Source of the DNA: Bacteroidales bacterium UBA2714
GTDB taxonomy: Bacteria; Bacteroidota; Bacteroidia; Bacteroidales; P3
Length of the DNA stretch: 35,084 nt
NCBI GenBank assembly: GCA_002354035.1
Contig: DEKU01000010.1
Coordinates: forward strand, 1-35,084
Direction: 5' to 3'
The notes under the pieces are model-generated. The model had not been told where the DNA came from and ran no database searches. It saw nothing but the letters and a program-made list of their open reading frames with translations. The translations under genes were made by a program, and so were the position numbers. Positions 1 through 8,032 of the stretch are shown piece by piece (position 1 is the first letter of the stretch; each line of letters starts with the position of its first letter).

Positions 1-298
1 CACTTGTAACTGGAATTTAGGCTGCCGGGCTAGCGTCGCAATGGTTCGAGCAATGTATTTGGAGCAATGACCTTCGACGATGTTGCTTGGCATATACTGC
101 GTGCCGATGTGGTGGGATTGGTGGTCACATCTAAAACCCTCAAAAAAGAATAAAGGGGAAGCCGTATCGAACAGACTTCCCCGCCAATTTGCTGAGGGAA
201 GAGGGCGACTACCCGCTTATCGGGGATCTCACGCGATAGCGGAATAACGACACCTCCCATGGTGGTGCCACAGATAAAAACAATGACTATAGTCCATG
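1..298. other. Left-edge non-coding stretch
   Basis: I see no convincing gene here. A minus-strand open frame covers positions 30-392, but it overlaps the stop of the lipoprotein remnant at 299, has no recognisable domain and runs through a terminator hairpin, so I treat it as chance. The only structured element is the terminator-like hairpin at 141-182. The window begins inside this stretch, so a gene further left could end nearby. Confidence 0.5.
141..182 (-). terminator. Rho-independent terminator on the minus strand
   Basis: Read on the minus strand, a 7-bp stem GGGGAAG/CTTCCCC (arms 176-182 and 155-161) with a 14-nt loop is followed directly by TTTATTCTTTTTTG. This is a standard intrinsic terminator shape. 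It lies about 120 bases downstream of the stop of the lipoprotein remnant at 299, so it probably ended that original transcript. Confidence 0.6.
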
Positions 299-690
299 TC
301 AGTTCTTGTATTCGTAATAGACTTGGGTCGTCAACAGACTTGTAACGACTGACGTACTCACATCGAGTATATGCGTACGTTGTGTGGGCCACTGTCCTTC
401 GTATTCATAGGTGTATCTCGAACCGTCGTGAATGGGTTGTTCACCCGTAATACTGGTGCTGTCGAACACGGGATTATTGGCACTGCCCCATTCATTTAAA
501 TCAATGGGATTAAACAGCTGACTGGTCAATCCACGGTAGGGGTTGTTCTTGTTGTCGTAGGCATAGATTTTTTCGGCGACGACATCGATGGCAGTGCTGG
601 TCATGACAAATTTAGTGATGTTGTCGCCTTCCCAGAGTACACTTTTTTTTGAGTTGGAACCATTTTTCGAAGAAATGAGTATTCTGCAAT
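299..690 (-). pseudogene. C-terminal remnant of a YD-repeat-like lipoprotein gene
   Basis: The C-terminal ~115 residues of this minus-strand frame align by eye with the C-terminal half of the intact lipoprotein at 3969-4832. Both have a W-[ER]-x-[DG]-[GN] strand, then an I-Y-x-Y-x[4]-NP-[YF]-x-GL segment, then aromatic alternating strands ending in a tyrosine-rich tail. Here the frame has no signal peptide or lipobox. Upstream of about 645-690 the similarity stops and the frame runs backwards through the promoter and leader of the SIR2 gene. I read it as a gene cut by insertion or replacement, leaving only its 3' part. The upstream boundary is approximate. The alternative, a short intact gene starting at an internal ATG, is less likely because no export signal would remain. 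Confidence 0.6.
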
Positions 691-698
691 CATTTTTT

Positions 699-730
699 CT
701 TGCCGTTTGGCGGAAAAGTTGTATCTTTGC
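699..730 (+). promoter_or_regulatory. Bacteroidota-type promoter of the SIR2-NTPase gene
   Basis: A TTG at 700-702 is followed by exactly 19 bases and then TATCTTTGC at 722-730. This matches the Bacteroides primary sigma factor consensus (-33 TTTG, about 19 bases, -7 TAnnTTTG). Transcription would begin near 736-738 and give a leader of about 120 bases before the ATG at 857. It is the best promoter match that I found in the window. Confidence 0.75.
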
Positions 731-856
731 ATCGTCGTTTACACCGAAGCCCGCAAGGGCGAGGGGTGGGCGACAGGACATATAAAAGACGTTGTTCTTA
801 GACTGACATATACAATATTTATATCATCAATTTACGAAAATAGAACTTATAAAAAA
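731..856 (+). other. 5' leader of the SIR2-NTPase gene with GNRA hairpin
   Basis: The transcript leader between the promoter and the ATG is about 120 bases, long for a simple gene. It contains a small, very stable hairpin at 749-760 (GCCC, loop GCAA of the GNRA class, GGGC), then a G-rich stretch, then an AT-rich run up to the start codon. I do not recognise it as a known riboswitch. It could set translation level or simply be inherited from the insertion event. Confidence 0.35.
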
Positions 857-3322
857 ATGACCGATATTAATAAATTAGAAACTATTGCCTCAGAAATCCT
901 CAATGGTAATTGCATGCTTTTTTTAGGGTCAGGATTCTCATTAGGTGCTACGAACACATTAGACAGTGATTTGCCCTCCAGCGATGCCTTAGCAAATATT
1001 CTTGATGCTGAAACGGAATATGATAGTGAGGGAGACTTGGAAGAGGCGGCTGAAAAATATGAAGAAAAATTTGGACAAGAAAAACTATCACAAAAACTCC
1101 ATGATACTTTTACTGTCAAAACCACTTCTGAAGAACAAGAAATCATCTGTAGAAATAAGTGGCGGAGAATATACACCACAAATTACGACAATATTGTAGA
1201 ACTAATCACCACAAAAGATGGCAACAAATACTTACCAGTCTCTCTGTCTTCCAATCCACAAGATTATTTGGACAAACGGAAAATAGTTGTACATCTCAAT
1301 GGCAGTATTTACAATATTCGAGATGGAATCAGATCAAGTGAATTTAAGCTTACTTCAACAAGTTATCTAACAAATTCATTCCTGAATAGCAGTTGGGCAA
1401 AATTATTTCAATTCGACATTAAGGACAGTGATTACATAATATTTATCGGTTTTTCTTTAAAACATGATTTAGATATAAAAAGGATACTTTGGGAAGATTC
1501 CGAGACTCATAAGAAATGCATCTTTATCATCAAAGAAGATGAGAAAGAAAGTAATATACAGAAGTTTTCACGCTATGGAAGTGTTTTCCCAATCGGGCTG
1601 AAATCTTTTGCAGAAGTGATAGATAAGTGCAAAAAAACAGCCACATTAAAAATCCATAATAATAATCGGCCGTTATTATGCTTTACGGAGCACAGCTTTA
1701 AACAAAATAACAGCTCAAAGACACAAACTATAACAAAGATACAGGATGAGAGCATCATCAACCTACTACTTTATGGAAAAGTCGATGATGCATTGGTTTG
1801 CCAATCCATTGAACATCAAAAAGAGCTCCCATACTACATAAATCGTTCTAAGATAGATAACATAATAAATCTTATCGAGAATGGAGCAAAAGACATTCTC
1901 ATACACAGTGACATGGGAAATGGCAAGACCATGCTCATCAAAGGTTTATCATACATATTATCAAATAAAAATTATAATGTATATGTATTCAAAAAATACT
2001 ATGACAATCTAAATGATGAAATAGAAAGGATATGTAGTTCTAACAGCTCTAATACCATTATAATAGTAGACAACTATAATACTAACAAAAAAGTCATTGA
2101 AGCCATACTCACATTCCGCACTAAACAAATATTAATTGTAACAGAACGTACTGTTACGAATGATTTGACTTTTGACTGGTTGCGTGAAAAATCCAAAAAG
2201 GATTTCTATGAAATCGACATCAACCATTTAGATAACGGAGACATTAGCCAATGCATGTCAGTCCTTGATAATTTTGGGCTTTGGCGCGAATACTCAACGT
2301 TAAATGACTTTGAAAAAAAAGAACATTTGAAGATTCAATGCAAAAGCAGTATAAGACTTATACTACTTGATATAATTAAGTCAACCGATATTAAAAATAG
2401 GATAAGTAACGACATCAAACAAATTGCTGCAGAACCTATTGCATACGAAGCTCTAGTACTAATGTTTGTAAGTAATATTTTAAACTGGAACATTGACCTT
2501 GACGATATCTCATACGCATTGGACAACACCATAAAAGGGAACAGAAGTTTCTACAGAAACACAATAATAAAAGAATATGTAGACTTTATTAATTCAGAAA
2601 TCAAAGTAAAATCTCCTATTCTTTCCGAAGTAATTCTAACTGAAATTATGGACGTTAAACGTATAAGAGAAACACTTGTAAAAGCCTTTAAGAACTTCAG
2701 CACAAATAGCAGTGTATCAGACTACAAAAAATACATGAAAACTATATTATCATACGCAAGTCTTCAACGAATCTTCAACAAGGAAGAAGGTGAAGACGTA
2801 TTTAATTATAATATTGTTCAGTTTTTTGAAGATATTAGGAGCTGTACTTTTTGTGAAAGGAACCCACATTATTGGCTTCAATATGCAATTGCAAAACTGG
2901 GAGAACGGAAATATGATGTGGCCAAACTTTATTTTGACAATGCATATACATTTGCAAAAAAAATTTCATCATTTGACACATACCAAATAGACAATCACTA
3001 TGCACGTTACTTACTTGAAAACACTATAAATAATGAGTATGACACAGAAACTTTTAAAGCTTTCAAGCAAGCTCATAATATATTAACCGACGAAGACCAT
3101 GAGAAAGAGAAGAAATATTACCCTTTTAAAGTAGCTCGACTATATTATCCATTTTACGAAAAATTTATAACAAAAATGAGTAACGATGAAAGAAAATATT
3201 TCTTCAAAGCATGTGATCAGATAAAAAGAATGATACAAAAATATAAGGAAGCCGTTCCTCATTCAAGAATCAAATTTGAGGTTAGGCAAGCTGAAGAAAT
3301 TATTAATAAAATACCAATGTGA
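857..3322 (+). CDS. SIR2 domain-P-loop NTPase protein, probable antiphage defence (SIR2-STAND type)
   Basis: An 821-residue protein. Residues ~1-280 form a SIR2-like NAD-binding domain: LFLGSGFSLGA at ~21-31, TTNYDN with N109 and D111, the candidate catalytic His146 in VHLNGS, and an IIFIGFSL strand later. A P-loop NTPase follows: Walker A DMGNGKT with K357, and Walker B IIIVDN with D405. The remainder is helical and may be a sensor region; residues ~700-821 look TPR-like. In defence proteins such as Avs5 and Thoeris ThsA, SIR2 domains destroy NAD+ after infection is sensed; that role here is inferred. I chose ATG 857 over the longer frame from 707 because the promoter lies at 699-730 and family proteins begin just before the GSG motif. 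It stands alone, is much more AT-rich than its neighbours and sits beside a broken gene, which suggests horizontal transfer. The first Gly of Walker A is replaced by Ser, so full NTPase activity is not certain. Confidence 0.82.
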   Translation: MTDINKLETIASEILNGNCMLFLGSGFSLGATNTLDSDLPSSDALANILDAETEYDSEGDLEEAAEKYEEKFGQEKLSQKLHDTFTVKTTSEEQEIICRNKWRRIYTTNYDNIVELITTKDGNKYLPVSLSSNPQDYLDKRKIVVHLNGSIYNIRDGIRSSEFKLTSTSYLTNSFLNSSWAKLFQFDIKDSDYIIFIGFSLKHDLDIKRILWEDSETHKKCIFIIKEDEKESNIQKFSRYGSVFPIGLKSFAEVIDKCKKTATLKIHNNNRPLLCFTEHSFKQNNSSKTQTITKIQDESIINLLLYGKVDDALVCQSIEHQKELPYYINRSKIDNIINLIENGAKDILIHSDMGNGKTMLIKGLSYILSNKNYNVYVFKKYYDNLNDEIERICSSNSSNTIIIVDNYNTNKKVIEAILTFRTKQILIVTERTVTNDLTFDWLREKSKKDFYEIDINHLDNGDISQCMSVLDNFGLWREYSTLNDFEKKEHLKIQCKSSIRLILLDIIKSTDIKNRISNDIKQIAAEPIAYEALVLMFVSNILNWNIDLDDISYALDNTIKGNRSFYRNTIIKEYVDFINSEIKVKSPILSEVILTEIMDVKRIRETLVKAFKNFSTNSSVSDYKKYMKTILSYASLQRIFNKEEGEDVFNYNIVQFFEDIRSCTFCERNPHYWLQYAIAKLGERKYDVAKLYFDNAYTFAKKISSFDTYQIDNHYARYLLENTINNEYDTETFKAFKQAHNILTDEDHEKEKKYYPFKVARLYYPFYEKFITKMSNDERKYFFKACDQIKRMIQKYKEAVPHSRIKFEVRQAEEIINKIPM

Positions 3323-3403
3323 AGATGGGCGGTATTGAGCCGCCTCTTCCCTGCCCTGCTGCATTATTCCGCTTATCTTACCGCTCTGTTTCAACATTCA
3401 AAT

Positions 3404-3446
3404 CTCTGCCGTATCGGAATTGATCCAACACGGCAGGGATTTTTTA
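3404..3446 (+). terminator. Terminator downstream of the SIR2-NTPase gene
   Basis: The arms CTGCCGT (3406-3412) and ACGGCAG (3430-3436) pair perfectly. The 17-nt interval contains a further GGA/TCC pairing, and GGATTTTTTAT follows. It lies about 85 bases past the stop at 3322 and fits an intrinsic terminator for that transcript. Confidence 0.7.
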
Positions 3447-3749
3447 TTGCAATGATTCTCCTCATTTACCATAAAAATGCCTCGGTGAGGCATAATTTCA
3501 ATAACACCGTACAAGTGTAGCGCAGTGCGGCGGCTAACCGGGGACACCACCTTACGTCTCGAAGAGACCGTCCAATTGCAGATAATCACTATCATTTTTG
3601 TTGTCATGACGCAATCTCTATCTTGCCCATTATGTCCCTCAACAAAAAAGAGTAGCCCCCAAAACTATACAATGTCAATCCAGAAATATCATTTATACCC
3701 AATGAGTTGAGCGGAGCGTAATAAGTTTTTCCCTTGCATTCCAATTATT

Positions 3750-3786
3750 TTATGTAATCTTGCAATTGGATTGCAAGATTACATAA
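3750..3786. repeat. Perfect 17-bp inverted repeat with 3-nt spacer
   Basis: Arm 3750-3766 (TTATGTAATCTTGCAAT) and arm 3770-3786 are exact reverse complements separated by TGG. It has no U-tract, so it is not a normal terminator. Such long, tightly spaced, AT-rich palindromes are usually operators for dimeric regulators, or the tips or recognition hairpins of mobile elements. No intact downstream gene is present on either side within 180 bases to tell which. Confidence 0.7.
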
Positions 3787-3968
3787 TAAAATATTTATGC
3801 GATAATAACCAGGACTTTAGAAAGCACTATCAAAGTAAATTTGCGGTATTTTCCTATCGCGACTATAACCGAACCGCGTCAATCGAGCAAAACCACACTC
3901 ATCTGCAATATGATTCCCAACCTGCCATACTTCTCCTTGGGAATATACAATCCTAAACAACCTACCAC

Positions 3969-4832
3969 TCAATAACGTATAGTGTAGGTGTCGGTGTAGT
4001 CACACCAGTACAGATTGGAGTATCGATGGGCTATCTGGGTTGGCACGCCATTGGTACATTCGTATTGGAGCGAGTAATATACATCCTGCATGGGGCCGTT
4101 TCCGGTGTGGTAGGTGATGGAAACCGGGATGTTCTTTGAGAAGAAGAGCGGGGCATTCACAATGGAATATTGTCGGAAGAAGTAGGGCGACAGCAAGCCG
4201 CAGAAGGGATTGTCGCGGTCGGAATAGGTATAGGTAATCGAGTCGAGGGTATAGGCATCGTTGTCCGGCCCACATACGGCGGCAACAAGATTGCCGTCGC
4301 GCCAGCGCAGAGTGTAGGTGTACGTCAGCTCTGCATACTGCCCCTGCGCGTGTTTGGTAAGGCTGACGGGGTAATCCTCGCCATCGTAACCGAATGTATA
4401 ATCCGTATGCCATCCCCCAAACGTCTCGGCTATCGACACCAGGCGTGAACCCTCATACTGGAGATTATACGCATGATTCAAGACAGTATAGTCGGACTCC
4501 ACCAGCGACAAACGCCCAGCCGGGTCGTAATAGTACCGTGCCGTCAAAGGACCAGGAGTATTGACGCGGTTGTCGTAAACCTCGATACTGTCGAGATGCT
4601 GAGCCGACCAATGCCAATTCATCCGCACACAATCTGGCAGTTCATAGTCGCCGCATTCCACACCCGTCACATGTTCGGAACAGGAAAGAGATTGCACCCT
4701 ATTGACGGGGGTGTAAACACCCGCAAAGAAATTGCTGTCACCACCGACGGGGACAATTTGCTCTGCCTTGTGGCAAGCCGACATCGCAGCTGCTAAGACC
4801 TGAATAATAAAAATGACACGTGTTTTCATCAT
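3969..4832 (-). CDS. Outer-membrane or periplasmic lipoprotein with YD-repeat-like strands
   Basis: From the ATG at 4832 the product is 287 residues. It starts with a short basic n-region, a hydrophobic core and a lipobox ending SAC (Cys20), so it should be exported and lipidated. A frame ten codons longer (ATG at 4862) is possible, but the internal MMK start gives a better signal peptide. The mature part is rich in alternating aromatic strands (for example YYYDPAGRLSLVE, LQYEGSRLVSI, FGYDGEDYPVSL) that resemble YD/RHS-like repeats found in many unnamed Bacteroidales lipoproteins. I do not recognise a specific function. The remnant at 299-690 is a relative, so these two were probably once a tandem pair, now separated by the SIR2 gene. 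Confidence 0.75.
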   Translation of the reverse strand: MMKTRVIFIIQVLAAAMSACHKAEQIVPVGGDSNFFAGVYTPVNRVQSLSCSEHVTGVECGDYELPDCVRMNWHWSAQHLDSIEVYDNRVNTPGPLTARYYYDPAGRLSLVESDYTVLNHAYNLQYEGSRLVSIAETFGGWHTDYTFGYDGEDYPVSLTKHAQGQYAELTYTYTLRWRDGNLVAAVCGPDNDAYTLDSITYTYSDRDNPFCGLLSPYFFRQYSIVNAPLFFSKNIPVSITYHTGNGPMQDVYYSLQYECTNGVPTQIAHRYSNLYWCDYTDTYTIRY

Positions 4833-4990
4833 TGCATGTATTAAATTGGACAATCGTTTCATCTATATAACGGAAAGCAAGGCAAAATCTCACAGCGGGC
4901 AGCATAAAAAAACAAAATGATTATTCGCAATTGGCATGTGTACGATGTCGCGTCTCACCGGGTCGCTGGTTGGGATGTGGTCTTCAAATA

Positions 4991-5027
4991 CAAAAAAGGA
5001 GGGGAAGACTCAACTTCACCCTCCTTT
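4991..5027 (-). terminator. Terminator of the gldJ-like gene
   Basis: On the minus strand the stem AAAGGAGG/CCTCCTTT (arms 5020-5027 and 4995-5002) is followed by further T residues. A weaker inner GAAG/CTTC pairing narrows the loop. It begins 25 bases after the stop at 5052 and should end the porP-gldJ transcript. Confidence 0.75.
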
Positions 5028-5051
5028 GTTATTGCTGTAGAATAAACTTTC

Positions 5052-6611
5052 TTATCTGATGGTACGTGAACCCATACGGTCCATAGCGCAACGGAATCCA
5101 ATCCACGAGGTGCTGCGATCCTGATCGTAGTAACGGCGGGTGCCGCACTGCATCCAGTAGGCGCGGTCTCTCCAGGAGCCACCCTTCACCACGCGGACAC
5201 GGTTGTTGATCATAGAAGTGATGTTGTGCTTGTCAATGCTGTCAGAACGGTGGTACATCTGGTTGGTCTGCTCCTCGTCGGAACGGCTGACTGCATCGTC
5301 ACCACCCTCGTCCTCTTCGTCGGTCTCTCTCAACCAACCGGAAGCGGAAGTGGACTCTTTGCTTTCGAAGTCGTAGATGCTGGAATTCCAGTCACCATCC
5401 AGATAGTTGATGTTGTCGGCCTGGCGATAGTTGCGGCGGTTCATGTCATCGGGAACATTCTGATAGATAAGGTTGCCGGTAGCCTCGTCGATGGCGGCTT
5501 CCTCGCCGTCCTCGCTCATAGCCACATACTGGTAGACATTTCCACGGAAGGGGTTCTGGTCATCGGCTCCAATGGGGTTGACATCCTTACGATAGACATC
5601 GCCACACCATTCAGCCACATTGCCAGCCATGTGATACAGACCATAGTCGTTGGGGAAGTACCACTTGACGGGAGCCGTATACTCCCAGCCATCGTTCAAG
5701 TTGCCAGCCACACCCATGGCATCGCCGCGCGAACGCTTGAAGTTGGCAAGGAACTGACCATAATACTTTTTATTGGCGGAGCGGACACTCTGGCCAGCCC
5801 AAGGATAGGTCTTGTGCTCAACCACACGTTCGTCGAAGGTGTTGCCGATGATACCCAGAGCGGCGAACTCCCATTCGGCCTCAGTCGGGAGGCGGTAGTT
5901 GGGCAGCAGAATACCGTCGGAACGACGCACGTTACGGTTCTCACCACCGCTGGCGGGGTTGAGGTCAGGCACACCTTTGCCTTCACCCTTGTAAAGACCG
6001 GCCAGATAGACATCGGTCTGGAAAGCTTCCGAGCCAGTCAGCTCAGACTGTGCCAGATCAATGATACCGGCATCAACAAGAATCTTCTCATTGACACGGT
6101 CGGTACGCCATTTGCAGAACTGCGAAGCCTGCTCCCAAGTGACACCCACAACGGGATAGTCGTTGAACATGGCGCACTGGAAATAGTTCTCCACAAAGTT
6201 CTCAACCCAAGAGAGGCGCTGACGCCAAACATTGGTGTCGGGGTAAATCTGCTTGACCAGCTCGGGGTATTCCTCGCCGTAAGCACGATTCATCCAATAT
6301 ACAAATTCACGGTAAGAGATGTTGGACACTTCCGTCTCATCAATATAGAAAGAAGAGACGGTGACGGTGTGGACCAAGTTGTTCCAAGAGAAGCGAGCCT
6401 CGTCGGCCACACGACCCATCTGGAACGAACCGCCCTCGATGAACACCAGTCCCGGACCCGTGATTTGTTCCTGAAAGGACGAACGGTCGAAACCGCCCCA
6501 TTCAGTATCATTCAGATTCCAGCCCGTAGTGGAGGACTGTTCTTTGCTACCACATGCCACCATCAGCAGTGCGGAAGCCAACATTAGGAATGACAATTTA
6601 ATAATCTTCAT
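5052..6611 (-). CDS. gldJ: GldJ-type T9SS/gliding lipoprotein with FGE-sulfatase fold
   Basis: A 519-residue lipoprotein. The signal peptide ends in a lipobox MVAC (Cys20). After a TGWNLND segment typical of GldJ, the formylglycine-generating-enzyme-like fold starts with PGLVFIEGGSFQMGR, continues with an ETEVSN strand, VVGVTWEQASQFCKWR, YRLPTEAEWEFAA and GNVAEWCGD, and ends with VRVVKGGSWRDRAYW and IGFRCA. An acidic insert of ~80 residues precedes the final strands. GldJ and its paralogue GldK/PorK are outer-membrane lipoproteins needed for T9SS assembly, where the fold is structural rather than catalytic. I prefer GldJ to GldK/PorK because of the N-terminal motif, the absence of porL/M/N next to it, and the proximity of porU-porV, the arrangement known in Flavobacterium. 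It follows the porP-like gene by 65 bases, so it is probably co-transcribed with it. Confidence 0.85.
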   Translation of the reverse strand: MKIIKLSFLMLASALLMVACGSKEQSSTTGWNLNDTEWGGFDRSSFQEQITGPGLVFIEGGSFQMGRVADEARFSWNNLVHTVTVSSFYIDETEVSNISYREFVYWMNRAYGEEYPELVKQIYPDTNVWRQRLSWVENFVENYFQCAMFNDYPVVGVTWEQASQFCKWRTDRVNEKILVDAGIIDLAQSELTGSEAFQTDVYLAGLYKGEGKGVPDLNPASGGENRNVRRSDGILLPNYRLPTEAEWEFAALGIIGNTFDERVVEHKTYPWAGQSVRSANKKYYGQFLANFKRSRGDAMGVAGNLNDGWEYTAPVKWYFPNDYGLYHMAGNVAEWCGDVYRKDVNPIGADDQNPFRGNVYQYVAMSEDGEEAAIDEATGNLIYQNVPDDMNRRNYRQADNINYLDGDWNSSIYDFESKESTSASGWLRETDEEDEGGDDAVSRSDEEQTNQMYHRSDSIDKHNITSMINNRVRVVKGGSWRDRAYWMQCGTRRYYDQDRSTSWIGFRCAMDRMGSRTIR

Positions 6612-6676
6612 AGTGGATTAGTTTTTTCTCTGTATACGTATATGACGGATTTTTGTTTCGTTTTAAGATTTTTTAA

Positions 6677-7684
6677 TTAGAAGGACGGGCAACGGATAGC
6701 CTTGACCTTGTGTTTCTGCTCGGGAACGGGCAGGAGGAATCCCAACGTGATCTCGTGGGCACCCAACACACTGTTTGACAACTCGGACACGGTCACATCA
6801 TAGCTGTAGCCGACCTTGAAGTAGTCGTGTTGCGCACCGACCATAAAGATGAAAGCATCGGGGTTTTCCAGTCCATGACGGTACCAAGCTCCCACCAAGA
6901 AGGGCATCCAGTCGAGATAGAGACCATAGTTGAAATAATGGAAACCTCCCTGATATTGATAAATGAGGTTCGGCGAAATGACGGGAACACCAAGTCCCAG
7001 CGGCGACTGGCGACGGCGCTCCTCGGCAAGGTTGATCAGGCCGCCCGCATTGGCTGTAAACTTGATGGGTACACGGTCCTCGCTGTAGAAACCCTGGCTG
7101 GGCTGGCTGAGGTGGTGGGCCGCAAAACCGGCATACCAAGCCGGGCCATAAACCATTGCGCCGGCTGCGAAGTCGGGATAGATAACACTCGTTTTGTCGG
7201 GTTGTGTGGCCGAAGTCAAGTTAATCCAGCCGCAATTGGCATCAATCTGGTCAGGCCAGCGCATTATATTCGGGTCCCAGTTCAAGTTGATATTCACCAC
7301 CGAAGCCTGCAAGGCAAGATTGACATAAATATCCTCATGCACACGGAAACGGAACGAATACATGGCACCCAGCATATTGGTATTCAGCATACCATGGTCG
7401 CCCATTTTGTCAGTCATCAATATTGCACCGATACCGCCGTGAAGGTCAGGAATATACTGGTCATACGAGGCACTGGCGGAAGAAAAGGCCGAAACCAATC
7501 CCGGCCACTGCGACCGATAAGTAAGCGAAATACGGGGCGCCACCTTCGACCCTGCAAAGGCAGGATTGAGATACAGCGGATTGGCGAAGAACTGTGAAAA
7601 GCCTACATCTTGAGCTTTCACCCCCTGCATGCCCAACGTGACGAGCAGCAGTATCAGCGTAATTTTATTGTACTTTTTCATCAT
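6677..7684 (-). CDS. PorP/SprF family type IX secretion outer-membrane protein
   Basis: A 335-residue protein with a signal peptide (basic MMKKYNK, hydrophobic core, cleavage after KAQ). The mature start, VGFSQFFANPLYLNPAFAG followed by RISLTYRSQWPG, is the signature of the PorP/SprF family, which are outer-membrane beta-barrels. Further aromatic-ended strands, a PLGLGVPVISPNL segment and a closing HEITLGFLLP strand fit a barrel of usual family length. PorP is essential for T9SS, and SprF-like paralogues are dedicated to particular cargo. Because it precedes gldJ rather than porKLMN, this could be the core PorP or a paralogue. A TAATATTGC box (minus strand, 7721-7729) is a possible -7 promoter element for this two-gene unit. 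Confidence 0.88.
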   Translation of the reverse strand: MMKKYNKITLILLLVTLGMQGVKAQDVGFSQFFANPLYLNPAFAGSKVAPRISLTYRSQWPGLVSAFSSASASYDQYIPDLHGGIGAILMTDKMGDHGMLNTNMLGAMYSFRFRVHEDIYVNLALQASVVNINLNWDPNIMRWPDQIDANCGWINLTSATQPDKTSVIYPDFAAGAMVYGPAWYAGFAAHHLSQPSQGFYSEDRVPIKFTANAGGLINLAEERRRQSPLGLGVPVISPNLIYQYQGGFHYFNYGLYLDWMPFLVGAWYRHGLENPDAFIFMVGAQHDYFKVGYSYDVTVSELSNSVLGAHEITLGFLLPVPEQKHKVKAIRCPSF

Positions 7685-8032
7685 GCTTATTTTAGTATAA
7701 AATGAGCCTAAAATTGATTGGCAATATTACGATTTTTTTGTCACATAATTGTGTTTCTCTCAAAAAAAAAATACAACACCATGATTCTCACCACATTTAT
7801 TTTTCAACAAACAGTTCTTTCGCCCTGTTTTTTTGAGCCTTTCAGGCCTTTTTTTTTGAAAAATAAGCCCTTTTCTCCAGCCTGTTCACGCCCTTGGACA
7901 ACCCCAGTTCCACGACCTTCCGGCGGGGCTTCACGCCCTCCCCGAACGCCCTCTTCCCAACACCTCGACCCAGAACCCAAAAAAAGTCTCCCGCCAGCAC
8001 AATAAAAAGAGTGAAACAGAGTTACCGAAGAC
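7685..8032. other. Divergent intergenic region between porP-like and porU
   Basis: These 348 bases separate two outward-facing T9SS units and should contain both promoters. On the minus strand TAATATTGC (7721-7729) is a fair -7 box, but there is no clear -33 box. On the plus strand I find no good promoter match. A small GCCT/AGGC hairpin at 7837-7847 followed by a T-run to 7857 could be a weak attenuator in the porU leader. The 7860-7990 part is strongly C-rich without open coding structure that I trust. Confidence 0.45.

Larger units (their letters stand above)
3323..3968. other. 646-base non-coding stretch with several hairpins
   Basis: No gene is convincing here; the short plus-strand frames at 3335-3520, 3525-3710 and 3771-3956 show no domain or export signal. 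The region holds a terminator (3404-3446), two compact perfect hairpins (3478-3492, TGCCTC/GAGGCA with loop GGT; 3556-3568, GTCTC/GAGAC with loop GAA), a perfect 17-bp inverted repeat (3750-3786) and an 8-bp inverted repeat ATTCCCAA/TTGGGAAT (3913-3920, 3937-3944). That last repeat lies just behind the stop of the lipoprotein gene but lacks a U-tract. The density of palindromes suggests the edge of a mobile or recombining segment. Confidence 0.5.

Noticed and set aside
30..392. Minus-strand open frame of 120 residues at the left edge
   Set aside because: It overlaps the better-supported lipoprotein remnant, passes through a terminator hairpin and shows no domain.
3335..3956. Three short plus-strand frames in the hairpin-rich non-coding stretch
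   Set aside because: They have no ribosome-binding context, export signal or domain; one starts inside the 17-bp inverted repeat.
5226..6587. Plus-strand open frame of 453 residues opposite the gldJ-like gene
   Set aside because: It is a shadow of a clear GldJ-type lipoprotein; its translation is low-complexity V/I/G-rich with no motif.
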